This document shows, one piece after another, positions 49,598 through 62,163 of a stretch of 64,000 nt of DNA. A program made the translations under genes and the position numbers. Within the stretch, counting starts at the first letter, position 1. Each line of letters starts with the position of its first letter. The notes beneath the pieces are model-generated. The model was not told the DNA's origin. It saw only the letters and a program-made list of their open reading frames with translations, and ran no database searches. Source of the stretch: Monosporascus cannonballus (taxonomy: Eukaryota > Ascomycota > Sordariomycetes > Xylariales); NCBI GenBank assembly GCA_004154925.1, contig QJNS01000033.1:248001-312000 (forward strand), written 5' to 3'.

Positions 49598-52500
49598 AGA
49601 ATTTAACTTTAGATGGAAATTTTAAATAATAATTATTTTTTAAGATGTTTTTAGCGATTTTATATAGACCAATATATTTAAAATCGAAACTTTTATTAAG
49701 GTGTTTTATTAAAATATTTTTGATACTAAGGAAAACCATTTTCCCTTTTTCGAAAATTATTTTCTTAACTTTTTCTAATTACAATATTTACTTATTTAAT
49801 TTCCTGAAAAGTTTAATTCAATTTTTATTTTTAATGTGAATATCGTAAATATTTTAACGAAAAGATTATTTTAGTATTAATTAAACCTTCGTTGCGTATT
49901 TTTCTATAAATCTTTGAAACAAAATCAAAATTTGCTTTTATTAATATTATTTTGATATTTGGGTAATAATTAGTGTTACACGTTAATTTTGCGATTAGTA
50001 ACTTTTTAACCTAGGTATTTTGTTCGTAATTAATATAATATCGTAAATAAACTTTTAAAATTTAATTCATTTATTTTATTTAGTTATTCGTTTAAAGTTT
50101 AAATACAATAAATAAGTTGTAATTTAAGCCGATTTGTATTATAAAATCTTAATAAAACGGTATAAAAATATTTATTTTTTATTTGAAATAAATTTTATTA
50201 AGAATTGATATATATTAAAAATATGATTAAAAAAATACATGTTATTTATTCGACGTACGAATTTTTATAATGTAGTAAAAAATAGAAAAATTTCGTAAAT
50301 CGATAGACGATTACGAAAATACTATCGTAATGTATTTCTATAACTGGATCCTTCAATATAAAGGATTTGGTAATAAAATTAATTATAATTAAATACTATA
50401 ATTATTTTACGATAATAGCTTTAATTTTTTATGTAGCTGATGTCGTCGAAGTTTTGTTCTGGCGCAAATATCGCATTATTATATGTTTTTTTATCGTTAA
50501 TTTTATTTTAAAAAAGGAATATATACGTTAAAATCGTTTTGAGGTTTTATAAATCCCTGGATATCCATATTATAAATATTTATATATATTTCGTATTAAA
50601 CCTTTCTGGTATCTTTTAAAATTCATATTTTGTCCATTTTTTAATTTGTAGAAAACCGTTATTTTACTATTAAATCCTTTAACATATATTAAAGGGTACT
50701 TTCCGGATTAATGTAATTCGTCGGGGGCGTAAATATCGTTTTATAATACTATTAAAAATTATATAGTTAACTTTAACTAATTTCTTTTGAAAATTTAATC
50801 CCGTACTTCAAATATCAGCTTTGCCGCTTTTTAAATCTTTTTTGTAAATAATAACGAAATTAAAGTTTGCGAATTTTTTCGCTAAACCTAATTATCGTCC
50901 TATAATTTCCTTGGTCGTAATAAAACGGGTAAGATTTTGATAATCCGTATAAACTATAAATTGGTAAAAACTTCACTTTAAAAAATGCTTAAACTTTCGA
51001 AATGCCATAATAATAACCATAAAACTTTTATTTGGTATACCGTAATTAAATTCGGTTTCTTTATAATTTATATAAAAAAATGCATTAAGATATACTTTGT
51101 CTTAATTATTTCGTTATCCGTTTATTACATTTAATACGTAATCTAAAATATCGGTTTTTATTTTAAACAAACGGTTTAAATCGTACATAATTAATATTAG
51201 CTTGCTAATAATCGTATTTTGGATATTTTAAAACGTTTTTTTTTAATTCGGATATTTATTTAAACTTTTTTTCCCCTACGGTTCGTTCAAAATATAACTA
51301 TTTTAGTAAGGGTTCGAATATATTTTCTATAGTAATTAATAAATTTAAGGAATACCTGTACATTTTTAACCGTAATTAATATTTATTATTTTATAACTGT
51401 GGCAAATCTTTTAAAATTTATTTTAATATATTCTGGAATAATAATATATTCCAGATATTTTCTTTGTTATATATGGAATTTATTTTTACTTATGGTAATA
51501 AATAATCTTACGTTTTATAAAACTTAAAAAACTTTATAAACATATTTTATATATATTTTCTCGGTTTCGAAAAACATGAAAATATTATCGAAATAACAAA
51601 CGACAAAAATATTAAGGTATTTTCGTAATACATAATGAATTATTCGTTAAAAAGTTATTAATACGTTCCTAAATCATATTAATATAACCCAATATTTAAA
51701 AAGTTAATATTTCGTTCTAAAAGCTATATTTTATTCGTATTTTTTTTAATTTAAATAAAGTTATATTTATTTCTGAAATTAAATATTATAAATTAATCAA
51801 TCCCGTAAAGTCGTGTTTTATTTGCGTAATTAAGGTTAATAATATTCGATTTTTAATAATGATATTATTTATTTTTCGATAAATAATTATAAATCGTAAT
51901 TTTTCGTTCTTTTTCGATATGAAAAATATTACGTATTTTGCTAATAACTTAAAAGGTCGAATTTATCCCTTTTATAACTGATCTTTTAAGTATTCTCTAA
52001 AAACGCGTTATTCGTCTTTGTTAAAATTGTAAATTAGGTAAAACTTAGTCGAAAATCGCTTTTTAAGAATTATTTCATAATTTTATTTATTATGTTTTAC
52101 TAACGTTTTCTTAAATTTGTTTTTAAAAAGCTGTTCGTATTTGTAATATTATAATAATGTATTAATCAGGTTTTATAACTTTTAAGCGTATTATTTTAAA
52201 TCGTTATTAAGTTGCTTTAGTTTCGTTTCAGTAATAATAATAATACGTCGTCTTTTTCTTTAATGCTTATTTTATTTTTTATATTTTATCTCGTAAGGTA
52301 ATAAGGTTTTTATTATATCTTTATGCTTATATTTTTCCTTACTTTTGATCGAATACCAACATTTTACTTTATTTTTCTTATCCGCTAATAAGGTATAAGA
52401 TAAACCGTATTTAGCCAATTTTTCCAATAATTAAGATTTTGTACTAATACATCGATGGCCTTTCTAAAATCATATCGTAAATCTCAAATGGAACGATATC

Positions 52501-53673
52501 GAAATTAATTAATTAATATCGTTTTTAGATAAAATTCTCGAAATTATTAATTTTGCATATAATCTTTCCATTATCGTAAGCGAATTCCTAATTTTCGACA
52601 TTCGTCGCCGTATAACGATTTAACTTATATCTCTTCAATAATGTAAAGTTATTAACCATATTTAATGCAATATAATTCCTGCTTAGAATTACGCAGTTTA
52701 CTATTACGGTATATTAATACGTTCCGATTTGTGTATCTAAAATAATAAAGTTATTAATAATTTTTATTATCGCATTTACGCTTTTTTCAGGAATTTCTTT
52801 TCATTCTTTTGAATATCGTTATTTTGTGGCTTTTTTATAGGTAATTTTCTTTTTTTAATACCTATTCGCATTTATCGAACCTTCTTTATACTTTTATATT
52901 TAGTGCGGCAATTTATTATATTGTCGTCATTTTTAATATATTATATTTTGGATTATTTTCGATTATATTTAATTATACGTCCTATTAATTATAGTTTTAA
53001 AATTGGGATATAAATTAAAATATTACTTTCCTAATAACTTTTTTTTCGTTAAAATTCGTAATAAGTTTTTAACAATATCCTTTTATTATATGCTAAATTA
53101 ATCCCTTTTCCGTTTAATCATTATGTTACTTATCATAACAAAAACAGTTTTCCTACAGATATTATTTTTTTTCGGTTAATACTTTTAATTCAGCTCATTT
53201 ATTAAATATCTTTGAGGATTATAAATTAAAAATATTAATATTATTATTTATTATTCTTATTTTTTTCGACGCAGTTCGGAAAATGAAAGCCTTTATAATA
53301 TATATAGGTAATTGTTTTGTAAATATAGTATTTTTATTTTTCGTAATCGGGATATTTTCGTCGTTGATAATATATGGTATGTATTTTGCCGTATCGATTA
53401 AGGGTTCCGGGACAAACCTTTTCTATTTAATCCTAATATTTGCATTATTATATTTATAATATTTTTTGCTATAATCGTAATACTTATTAAGTTAGCTTTT
53501 TCGCTTTATATATTTTTCGTTAAATTTCTTGTCGTAATCACCCGTATTAGATTTTTTCGCTATAGAGGGCCTAGTACGTACTTAGGCCGAATTATGTTAA
53601 TAGATTTGCTTTCGTTTTTTAATTTCTTTTTGAATTATTCTTCGAATACGGATTTTCAGTTATTTTGACGAGG

Positions 53674-54061
53674 TGTTACGAGCTATGCGGCTTAACCAAC
53701 TATTGAACCTTAAGTCGACGGGTTTATAATAGTAGGAATATCGTGGGAATCTGAGCAATAAATATAGTAATATATTACGTCTCGGAATACCAAGGGTACC
53801 TTAAGTAACGAAATATTATTACAAACTAAAGCTATCTAAACCATGGAAATAATAAACGTATATATCCTGATTCCGTTAACTGGATCACCACCAGTAAGTT
53901 AATAATCCGGCTTACTGGCTTACCACCAGTAAGTTGGTAATCCGGCTTATTGGCTTATTATTAATAAGTTAATAATCCATTACGTGAGTTAATCCACATA
54001 ATTCTTTTGGCCTTTTTTGCTATGATCGTTTTTAAAGGCCGTAATTTGCTAAGTCGTAATA
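53674..54061 (-). repeat. 3' LTR of C (type I, three hairpin units)
   Basis: 388 bp. Contains tandem 35-bp units with CTTACTGG...CCAGTAAG arms (about 53875-53985), the last unit AT-shifted. The outer left end is nearly unmutated (TGTTACGAGCTATGCGGCTTAACC). Confidence 0.85.
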
Positions 54062-57000
54062 TGATTTCCCTTTTTCCAAAAATCTTGCTTTTTAGATTTT
54101 TTATTGGGTAAATTTTTTTGCATACTTTTAATATATTTTCCGGTATGTTCAAATATTATTTTCGCAAATTCAAATAATAATTTATCTTAATTAATTTAAT
54201 TAAACTCGAAACTTTTAACGCAATACCTTATTTTTTCTATTTTATTCTTCAGTTTAATTACCAAATAATAAATAAGGGTTTTTGTTATAAGGAATATATC
54301 CGTTAAAGTTATTCGTATATCGAGACAAAAATCCTTATTTCCATAGTTAATTGCTATATCGCCGAATCGAAAAAATTCAAAAAAAAAGTTAACAGCCGAA
54401 AAGTTTTTATTTAAGGCCTTTACGCATTTTTTTCGTATACGTTATTAACGTTAATATTATTAATTTTAAGGTACAAAATTTTTTAATTATACTTTTTCAT
54501 CCTAAAATAATTTTAATAACTTTACGTAATTAAAATTAAAAGCTGTAATTAAGGGTTAAACTTTAAAAAAGTAAACGTTTTTAATTAAAATAAGATAAAT
54601 TAAGGGTTTTCTTTTTTGGATTTTATGGATTAAAATATTATTATTTCGGGTAATTCCGCCGTTATTAATAAAATTTTTTAATAAACGTTAGGCATTAAAA
54701 AGGTTTTTAACGGGTTTCCAGATATTTTCGGAACTTGGGTATTTTTTCCATTTAATTAAATATTAAATAAATTTATTTTGTTTTCGTATATTGAAAATTC
54801 TTTTTATTTTATATATTTATTCGTCTTTTACTTTTATATTATTTTATAGTATATATATTTTCAATGTATTTGTTATTAATTCGAATAAAAAATATAAAGA
54901 ATTAAATAAAATTTAACTTTTAGTAAAAATTCTAATTAATAATTACTTTTTAAAAAATTTTTCGCGATTTTATATGGACCGATATATATGAAATTAGGTT
55001 TTGTATTAAGTTATTTTATTTAAATATTTTTAATACCAAAAAAGATTATTTTCTCTTTTTCGAAAAATAATCCTTTTAATTTTCTTTAATTATAATACTT
55101 ACTTTTTTAATTTCGTACGAATTTTAATTTTAATTTTATTTTTTAATATTATAATTATAATTATTTTAATATAAAAATTAGTTTACTATTAATTTAATTA
55201 TTATTATGAACTTTTTTATAGATTTGTAAAATAAAATCAAATTTACGTTCGTAAATATTATTTTGATATTTTCTTAATAGCTAATATTAGAAGCTAATTA
55301 TACGATTAATAATTTCTTAATTTAACTATTTTTTTTCGTAATTAATATACTATTGTAAATCAAACTTTAAAATATAATTTATTTAATATATTTACTTGTT
55401 TATCTAACGTTTAAATCCGTTATATAATTTATGGTTTGGGCCGATTTATGTTATAAAGCCTTATTAGAAGTTTAATATGAATATTAATCCTTTATTTAAT
55501 ATTCTTTTTATTAATAATTCATATATATTAAAAATATACTTAAAAAAAGTATTTGTTAATTATTTTGCGTTCATATTCTTATAATATAATAAAAAATACG
55601 AAAGTTTCGCAAATGAATTAACGATTACGTAAATATTATCATAATATACTTTTACATTTAGAGTTTTTCACACAAAAAATTTATTAATAAAATTAAATAT
55701 AATTAAATATCATGATTATTTTACTATTAATAATAATTATAATTTTCCGTATAATTTATGCCGTCGAATCTTTACTTTAACGAAAACGTTATATTACCGT
55801 ATAATCCTTTATACCCTTAAGTTTATTTTTAAAAAAATGAATATATATTAAAATTACTTTAGTATTTTATAAATCCTTAAATATGCTATAATTAATATCC
55901 GTATATTTTTTGTACTAAATATTTTTCATATTGTTTTAAAATTTATATTTTATATATTTTTTAATTTTTTTAAAAAATATCGTTATATTATTAAATTTTC
56001 TGATATATATCGAAAGGTACTACCTGGATCGTTGCAATTTGTTATAAACGTAAATACCTTTTTATAATAATAATAAAAATTATGTAATTAACTTTCATTA
56101 ATTTTTTTTCGAAATTTAATCGCTTATTTATAATATTTACTTTTTTATTTTTTGATCCTTTTTTACGAATAATAACGAAATCGAAATTCGCCGATTTTTC
56201 CGCATATCTTAATTATCGTTTTATAAACTTTTTAATCGTAATAAATAATGTAAAATTTTAATAATTAATATAAATTTTAATTTAATATAAATTTCCCTTT
56301 AAAAAATACGTAACCTTTCGAAATGCTATAATAATAACCATAAATCTTTTATTTAAAATGCCGTAAGTATATTCGGCTGCTTTTAATTTATACGAAAAAA
56401 ATATAATGAAATATAATTTACCTTAATTATTTCGTTATTTTGTTATTACGTTTAACGCATAATCCAAAATATCGATTTCTTATTTAACGGAACGGTTTAA
56501 ATCGTATATAATTAATATTAACGTATTAATAATCGTATCTTTAATATCTTATAATACCTTTTCCGGACCTGATATTTATTTAAGTTTTTGCTTTTATCAA
56601 ATTCGTTAAAAATATAATTTTTTTGCTATAATTACGAATAAATTTCGTATAGTAATTAGCAAATCCAAGGAATACCTATATTCTTTTAATTATCGTAAAC
56701 GTTCACTATTTTATAATATAACGATTTTTTTAAAATTTATTTTAATATATTTTAAGATCATAATATATTCCAGATATTTTATTTTCTATATATAAAATTA
56801 ACTTTTTTTTGCGATAACAAATAACCTTATATCTTATAAAGATTAAAACATTTTATGAATATCTTTTGTATAAACTTTTTTCGTTTTTAAGAAAATAAAA
56901 ATATTTATAAAATAACAAATAACGAAGATATTAAGGTATTTTCCTAAAACGCAATTAATAATTCGCTGGAAAATTATTAATATATTCGTAAATTTTATTA

Positions 57001-59997
57001 ATATAACTAAATATTTCAGTATTTCGTATTTCGTCCTAAAAGTTATTTTTTATTCGTATTATTTTTTAATTTTAATAAAGTTATATCCATTTTTAAAATC
57101 GAATATTATAAACTATTTAATTCCATAAAATCCGTTTTTTATTTCCGTAATTAAAAATAATAATATTCAATTTTTAATAATTATATGATTTAATTATTAA
57201 TAGTTAATTATAAATCGTAATTTTTCATTTTCCTTGGTATAAAAAATGTCAGGTATTTTATTAATAATTTCGAAATTCGAATTTATCCTTTTTGTAACCG
57301 AGTTTTTAGGTATTTTTTGAAAATACGTAATTTATTTCCTTTAAAATTTTAAATAAGGTAAAACTTTGTCGAAAATGCTGTTTTAAAAATTATCTTATAA
57401 TTTTAATTATTATATTTTAATATTTTGGTATTAAATTTCTTTCGAAAAACTATTCGTATTTATAATATTGTAATAATATATTAATTAGATTTTCTAATTC
57501 CTAAAGTTATTACTTTTATTAATTTAAATGGTTATTTAATTATTTTAATTTTATTTTAATAATAATAATAATACGTTATATTTTTTTTAAATATTTATTG
57601 TTTTTATGTTTTATTATTTAAATAATAAAGTATTTATTATATCCTTATATCTGTATTTATTACTATTATAAATCGAATATTAAAATCTTAATTTCTTTTT
57701 TGTTTATTAATAAAAAATAAATTAAATTTTACCTGGCCAATTTTTCCGTTAATTAAAACTCCGTATTAACATATCCATAATAATCCTAAGATTATATTGT
57801 AATTTTCGAATAAAATAATATCGAAATGAATTATTTAATATGGTTTTTTAATAAACATTTCGACATAATTAATTTCGTATATAATTTTTCCGTTATCGTA
57901 AACGAATTCCTAACTTTCGGTATTTATCGTTATATAAGGTTTTAATTTATTTTTCCATAAGAATTTAAACTTAATAACCATATATGGTGTAATATAATTC
58001 CTATCTAAAGCTCCGTAATTTGCCATTACGGTATACCAATACGTTCTAATTTGTATATTTAAAGTAATAAAATTGTTAACGTTTTTTATCGTCGCGTTTA
58101 AAGCATTTTTGGAAATTTCTTTTAATTCCTTTAGGTTTCGTTATTTTACGGCTTTTTTATAAATAACCTTTTTCTTTTAATTCCTATTCGAATTTATCGA
58201 ACTTTATTTATATTTCTTTATTTAACGCGTTAAGTTATGATATTTATTGCTATTGTCGGCATATTGTTCCTTTAAACCGTATTAGGTTTTCCTAATTCTT
58301 TAATAATTTCTTTTTTTATCGGGTAAATTATTTTTTTATGTTTGTAATTATATCTTATTATACGTCCTTTTGGTTATTGTTTTAAAGATTTCCTTTAAAT
58401 TAACGTATTTCTTTTTTAATAGTTTTTTTTAATGGTTCGCAATAAATACCAATTAAAAATAAAAATTCGTAATAACTGTTTAATAATATTTTTTACCGTA
58501 CGCTAAATTAACTTTTTTTTATTTAATAATTGCATTATTTATAATAATAAAAGGTGTTGTTTTTGTAAATATTACTTTTTTTCGGATTAACTTTTTATTT
58601 CGGCTAATTTTTAAATATTTCCTGGGATTATAATTCGAAAATATAGATACCATTATTTATTATTTTTATTTTTTCCGGTATAATTCGGAAAGTTAAATTT
58701 TTTATAATATATTCGGGTAATTTATTTGTAAATATATTATTTTTATTTTTCGTAATCGGGATATTTTCGTCGTCGACAATATATAATACGTATTTTGCCG
58801 TATTAATTAAAGGTTCCGGGATACAACTTTTCTATTTAACTCTGGTATTCGTATAATTATTTTTTAATATTTCTTATTATATTCGTAATATTTATTAAAT
58901 TAACCTTTTAATTTTTCGCATTTTTCGTTGGATATTTTATCGTTATAATCCTTATTAAACTTTTTATCGTAAGGCTAATATATATTTAACTTAAATTATA
59001 TTCATAATATTATTATCGTTTTTTTAAGTATTTTTGAATTATCTTTCCGATATAAGGGTTTAATTATTTTATCGTAATCTTTTAGGTTTTTTATATTTAT
59101 AAACTTTATATCTTCTTTTGCCAGAATAAAAATATTTATTTTGGTTTTAATTTTGTTAATAAATAACGTTAAATTCCATAAGTCCTAACGCCGTTCTGTA
59201 AGAAATAAGGGATATATTTTGTTTTTTCCCTTAATTACACTTATTATATCCCGAACGTAAAATATATTATCTTTTTTTTTCTTATTATTTTTCAAAATAT
59301 CTGTTATTAATCTTAATTATTTTTACGATATACCGGTTTAAAACAATTAATTGTTTTATCTAAATAATTTTATTCTTTATATTATTTTTTAATCTTTTAT
59401 AAAATATGTTAATACAGATATTAATTTCATTATTCTTTTATTTTGCCTTAACTGCAAAACTTTTAAAGGTTCCGGCATATTTAAATACGGGTTTTTTTTA
59501 TTACAATTATAAAAGTTATTAAACCGTGAATCGTTTTTTATCCGGATTGCCAAAATTATTACGTATTTTATTTTCGAAATTAGTATACAATAAAAAAATC
59601 TTATTAATAAAAACTTTTTATTTAACTTTTTTATTTTTAAGAAATCTCTTATAATAAGTTTAAACCAATTAACCGTATTTCTTATTAGGTATATTCTTAT
59701 TATTAAGATTATATTTATTAAATTACTAAAATTTAAAAAACGATAATAAATTTCTTCTCAAATTATAAAAATTTAAGCGTTATTTTTTCTGTCGTAAGGT
59801 TCCAACTTTTTGGGCTTTATACGGTCGAAAAAAGTTTAAGTAAATAATATAGCCTTAAGTTATCGGATTTCTTTTTCCACTTTCCGAATTCGAACTTAAA
59901 ATTATTAAATAAAAACTTTTTAAAAACTGGTCAATATTTTAATAATATTAAATATTATTTAAAATTTAACTGTAATATTAAATAAAAATTTATAACG

Positions 59998-60350
59998 TAT
60001 AACGAATTATATGATATAATTAATTATTTAACTTTAAGTTAATGAATTTATATTAACAAAAGTATCGTAAAAATTTATATAATAAATATAATAATATATT
60101 ACGTTTCGTAATATTAAGAATATTTTAAGTACCGAAATATTATTATAAGTTAAAATTATCTAAATTATAGAAATAATCAACGTATATATCCTTATTCCGT
60201 TAACTATATTATAACCAATAAGTTCATGATCCGGCTTATTGGTTTACCACCAGTAAGTTGGTAATCCATTACATAACCTGGTCCATATAATTTTCTTGGC
60301 CTTTTCTACTGCGACCGTTCCTGGAGGCCGTGGTTTGTCAGGTTGTAACA
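59998..60350 (-). repeat. 5' LTR of C (type I, two hairpin units)
   Basis: 353 bp. Over the first 24 positions it differs from its partner by nine transitions, all toward A or T, plus two T/A changes. The outer 125 bp (GGCTTATTGGTTTACCACC onward) retain a normal composition. Confidence 0.85.
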
Positions 60351-61435
60351 CGAGATCTTTTAAAAATCTTGTATTATGGTTCCTTATCTCTTATTTTGCT
60401 ATAATTAAGATATTTAATTTAGTTCTAGTTCTTTTAGGAAATAATTCCTAGTTTTATAGATCCTGGTTTCGTCCTGTAAAAAGTATTACTGTGTTGCAAA
60501 ATATTAATATTAGCCGTATATCGGGGTTTATTATTATCTTTTTAGTACCTTTAACTCGCTAGGCGTATTGTCGATCGTCGATTTTAATTAGTATAACGAT
60601 ATAATCCGATAAATAATTAGGCCGATTAAGCTTAAAAAGGTTTTCTTATAAATCTTTTTTTACGTTATTAAAAATATAAATCTTAATAATCTTCTATGTT
60701 TACGTTAATTTAAAGGTTAATCAAATTAATATGTTATCGTAAATCCATATTTATTCTTTTTATTATAAGCATTAGATTTATATTCCGAATTTTTTTTCGT
60801 TAATTATTTTAAAAGGCTTTTTTAATATTTATTTAAATTATTGGTAATTATTATAAATTTGTATTATTTTTAGGTTTTGTTTTTCACTTTATAAAATAAC
60901 GTATTTTTTTATGCTGGGCTTAAATTAAATAATTTTATTTTCGATTACTTATCCGAATACGAATTTAATTTATATAAAAAACAAAATGAATCGTATACAG
61001 AAATATCCGAAATATATTTCGCATTAACTTATAAATAATTATACTTTATAAAGAATTCTGTTAAATAATTTTGATTTAAGAGGTTTAATGATTTTCTTTA
61101 ACATTTTAATAAAATTTAGCTAAATAACCTAATTAGCGTATATGGGTTTTTTAATTTCGAAAACCTTTTTTTCTTAAATCTTTTACAGGTGGCTTAAAAG
61201 GACGTTATAAGATTATTATTATCTTTTTCAAGTTAAACGATACGTTTATTTATAGCATCCAGGGGTCGGAAAGCTTTTTCGCGAAAAAAACGAATATCTT
61301 TTTTATCGGATTCTATTTTAATAGCCGAGTTATTAAAAACCTGGTAAGTAAGTTATTTGAGCTGCTTATTAGTAAATATAATAACGGCGATCTTGCTCAA
61401 AATATAACGATATTACATAATAAAAGCTTATAACG

Positions 61436-61831
61436 AATAATAATTTAAAATTTAAACTAATTATTAAATATTAATTATAAGAATTTATATTAATAGAAAT
61501 ATCGTAAAATTTTAAATGGTAAATATAATAACGTATTACGTTTGTTAATATCAAAAACGTTTTATATAACGATATTTGGTAACAATTTAAAATTATTTAA
61601 AATCTGGAAATACTAAACGTATATATTCTTATTCTGGCTGGGGTACTTAAGCGGCTTAGACCCTTAAGCCCGTTAAGCTTTTTGAGCTTTTTCGCCGGCG
61701 TAAGGGGCTTAAGATGCTTGGCACCTCAAAAACTTTGAGCTGGTTACGTAATATCTTTGGCGGGGGTCGGGTTTTGTTTTCTTCGTGGGCTCGACTGTCC
61801 AGAAGGAAGCCAAGACCGTTAGGTCATAACA
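61436..61831 (-). repeat. Chromovirus LTR, type II, right end of the nested stack
   Basis: The inner part is strongly AT-shifted and aligns with the U5 side of other LTRs. From about 61640 it is GC-normal, with GGCTTAGACCCTTAAGCCCG-like repeats, GCGGGGGTCGGG and a terminal GTCATAACA. The end aligns with 37002-37071 of the type II LTR on the left. No clear flanking duplication (CTTAA left of 34712 against TTAAG here). Confidence 0.7.
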
Positions 61832-62163
61832 TTAAGACGTTGTGTAACTAGCTTAAAGGTTTTAAGACGTTAAATGCTTTGAGCCCTTTGAGCCGGCAAT
61901 AAGCATTAACGGTTTAACTGGCTTAACAGTTTAAGCCGTTTAAATATTTTAAGCCAGAATAAAAATATATACGCTTATTATTGCCGTGGTTTAAATAGTA
62001 TGAGTTTGTAATAAAGTATTTATTAATACTAATCGTTTACAATATAACAATTCGCTACCTAAGACATCCTTGGTATTACGAGACGTAATACGTTACTGTA
62101 TTTATTGTTCAGAATCCCACGATACTTTTGTTAACATAAACCCGTACGACTAAGGCTTAATAA
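61832..62163 (+). repeat. Chromovirus LTR, type II, in inverted orientation and truncated at both ends
   Basis: The reverse complement carries GTCGTACGGGTTTATGTTA, the conserved CGTATTACGTCTCGTAATACC palindrome, and GGCTTAAA-type repeats of type II. It also has a roughly 30-bp insertion after the palindrome. The first 25 or so bases are missing where the R2 element starts at 62164, and the last 65 or so are missing at the junction with the previous LTR. It is little affected by RIP. Confidence 0.7.

Larger units (their letters stand above)
53674..60350 (-). mobile_element. Complete RIP-inactivated chromovirus C, inserted into E3
   Basis: 6677 bp. It starts TGTTACGAGC and ends GTTGTAACA, with duplications CGAGG (53669-53673) and CGAGA (60351-60355), one G/A change. 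LTRs: 53674-54061 (388 bp) and 59998-60350 (353 bp), both type I. The 35-bp length difference equals one hairpin unit. Collinear with E2 throughout, including the alternative gag half. The chromodomain relic lies near 54665-54740, RNase H at 56150-56250 and RT near 56920. All frames are broken. Confidence 0.9.
37278..61435 (-). mobile_element. Chromovirus E3, host copy split by E2, B and C
   Basis: Pieces: LTR 37278-37501 and 44249-44341 (split by E2); pol from 44342 to 45198 and 49598 to 53673 (split by B); gag from 60351 to 61435 (after C). Rejoined, the order matches E1 end to end. The gag half matches E1 rather than E2 or C. The chromodomain relic lies near 44955-45030, RNase H at 50830-50930 and RT near 51590. 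An open minus-strand frame at 44329-44565 covers the very C-terminal part of Pol. The left LTR is type I, but the LTR at the right end (61436-61831) is type II and no flanking duplication was found, so the copy is probably a mosaic. Confidence 0.7.
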
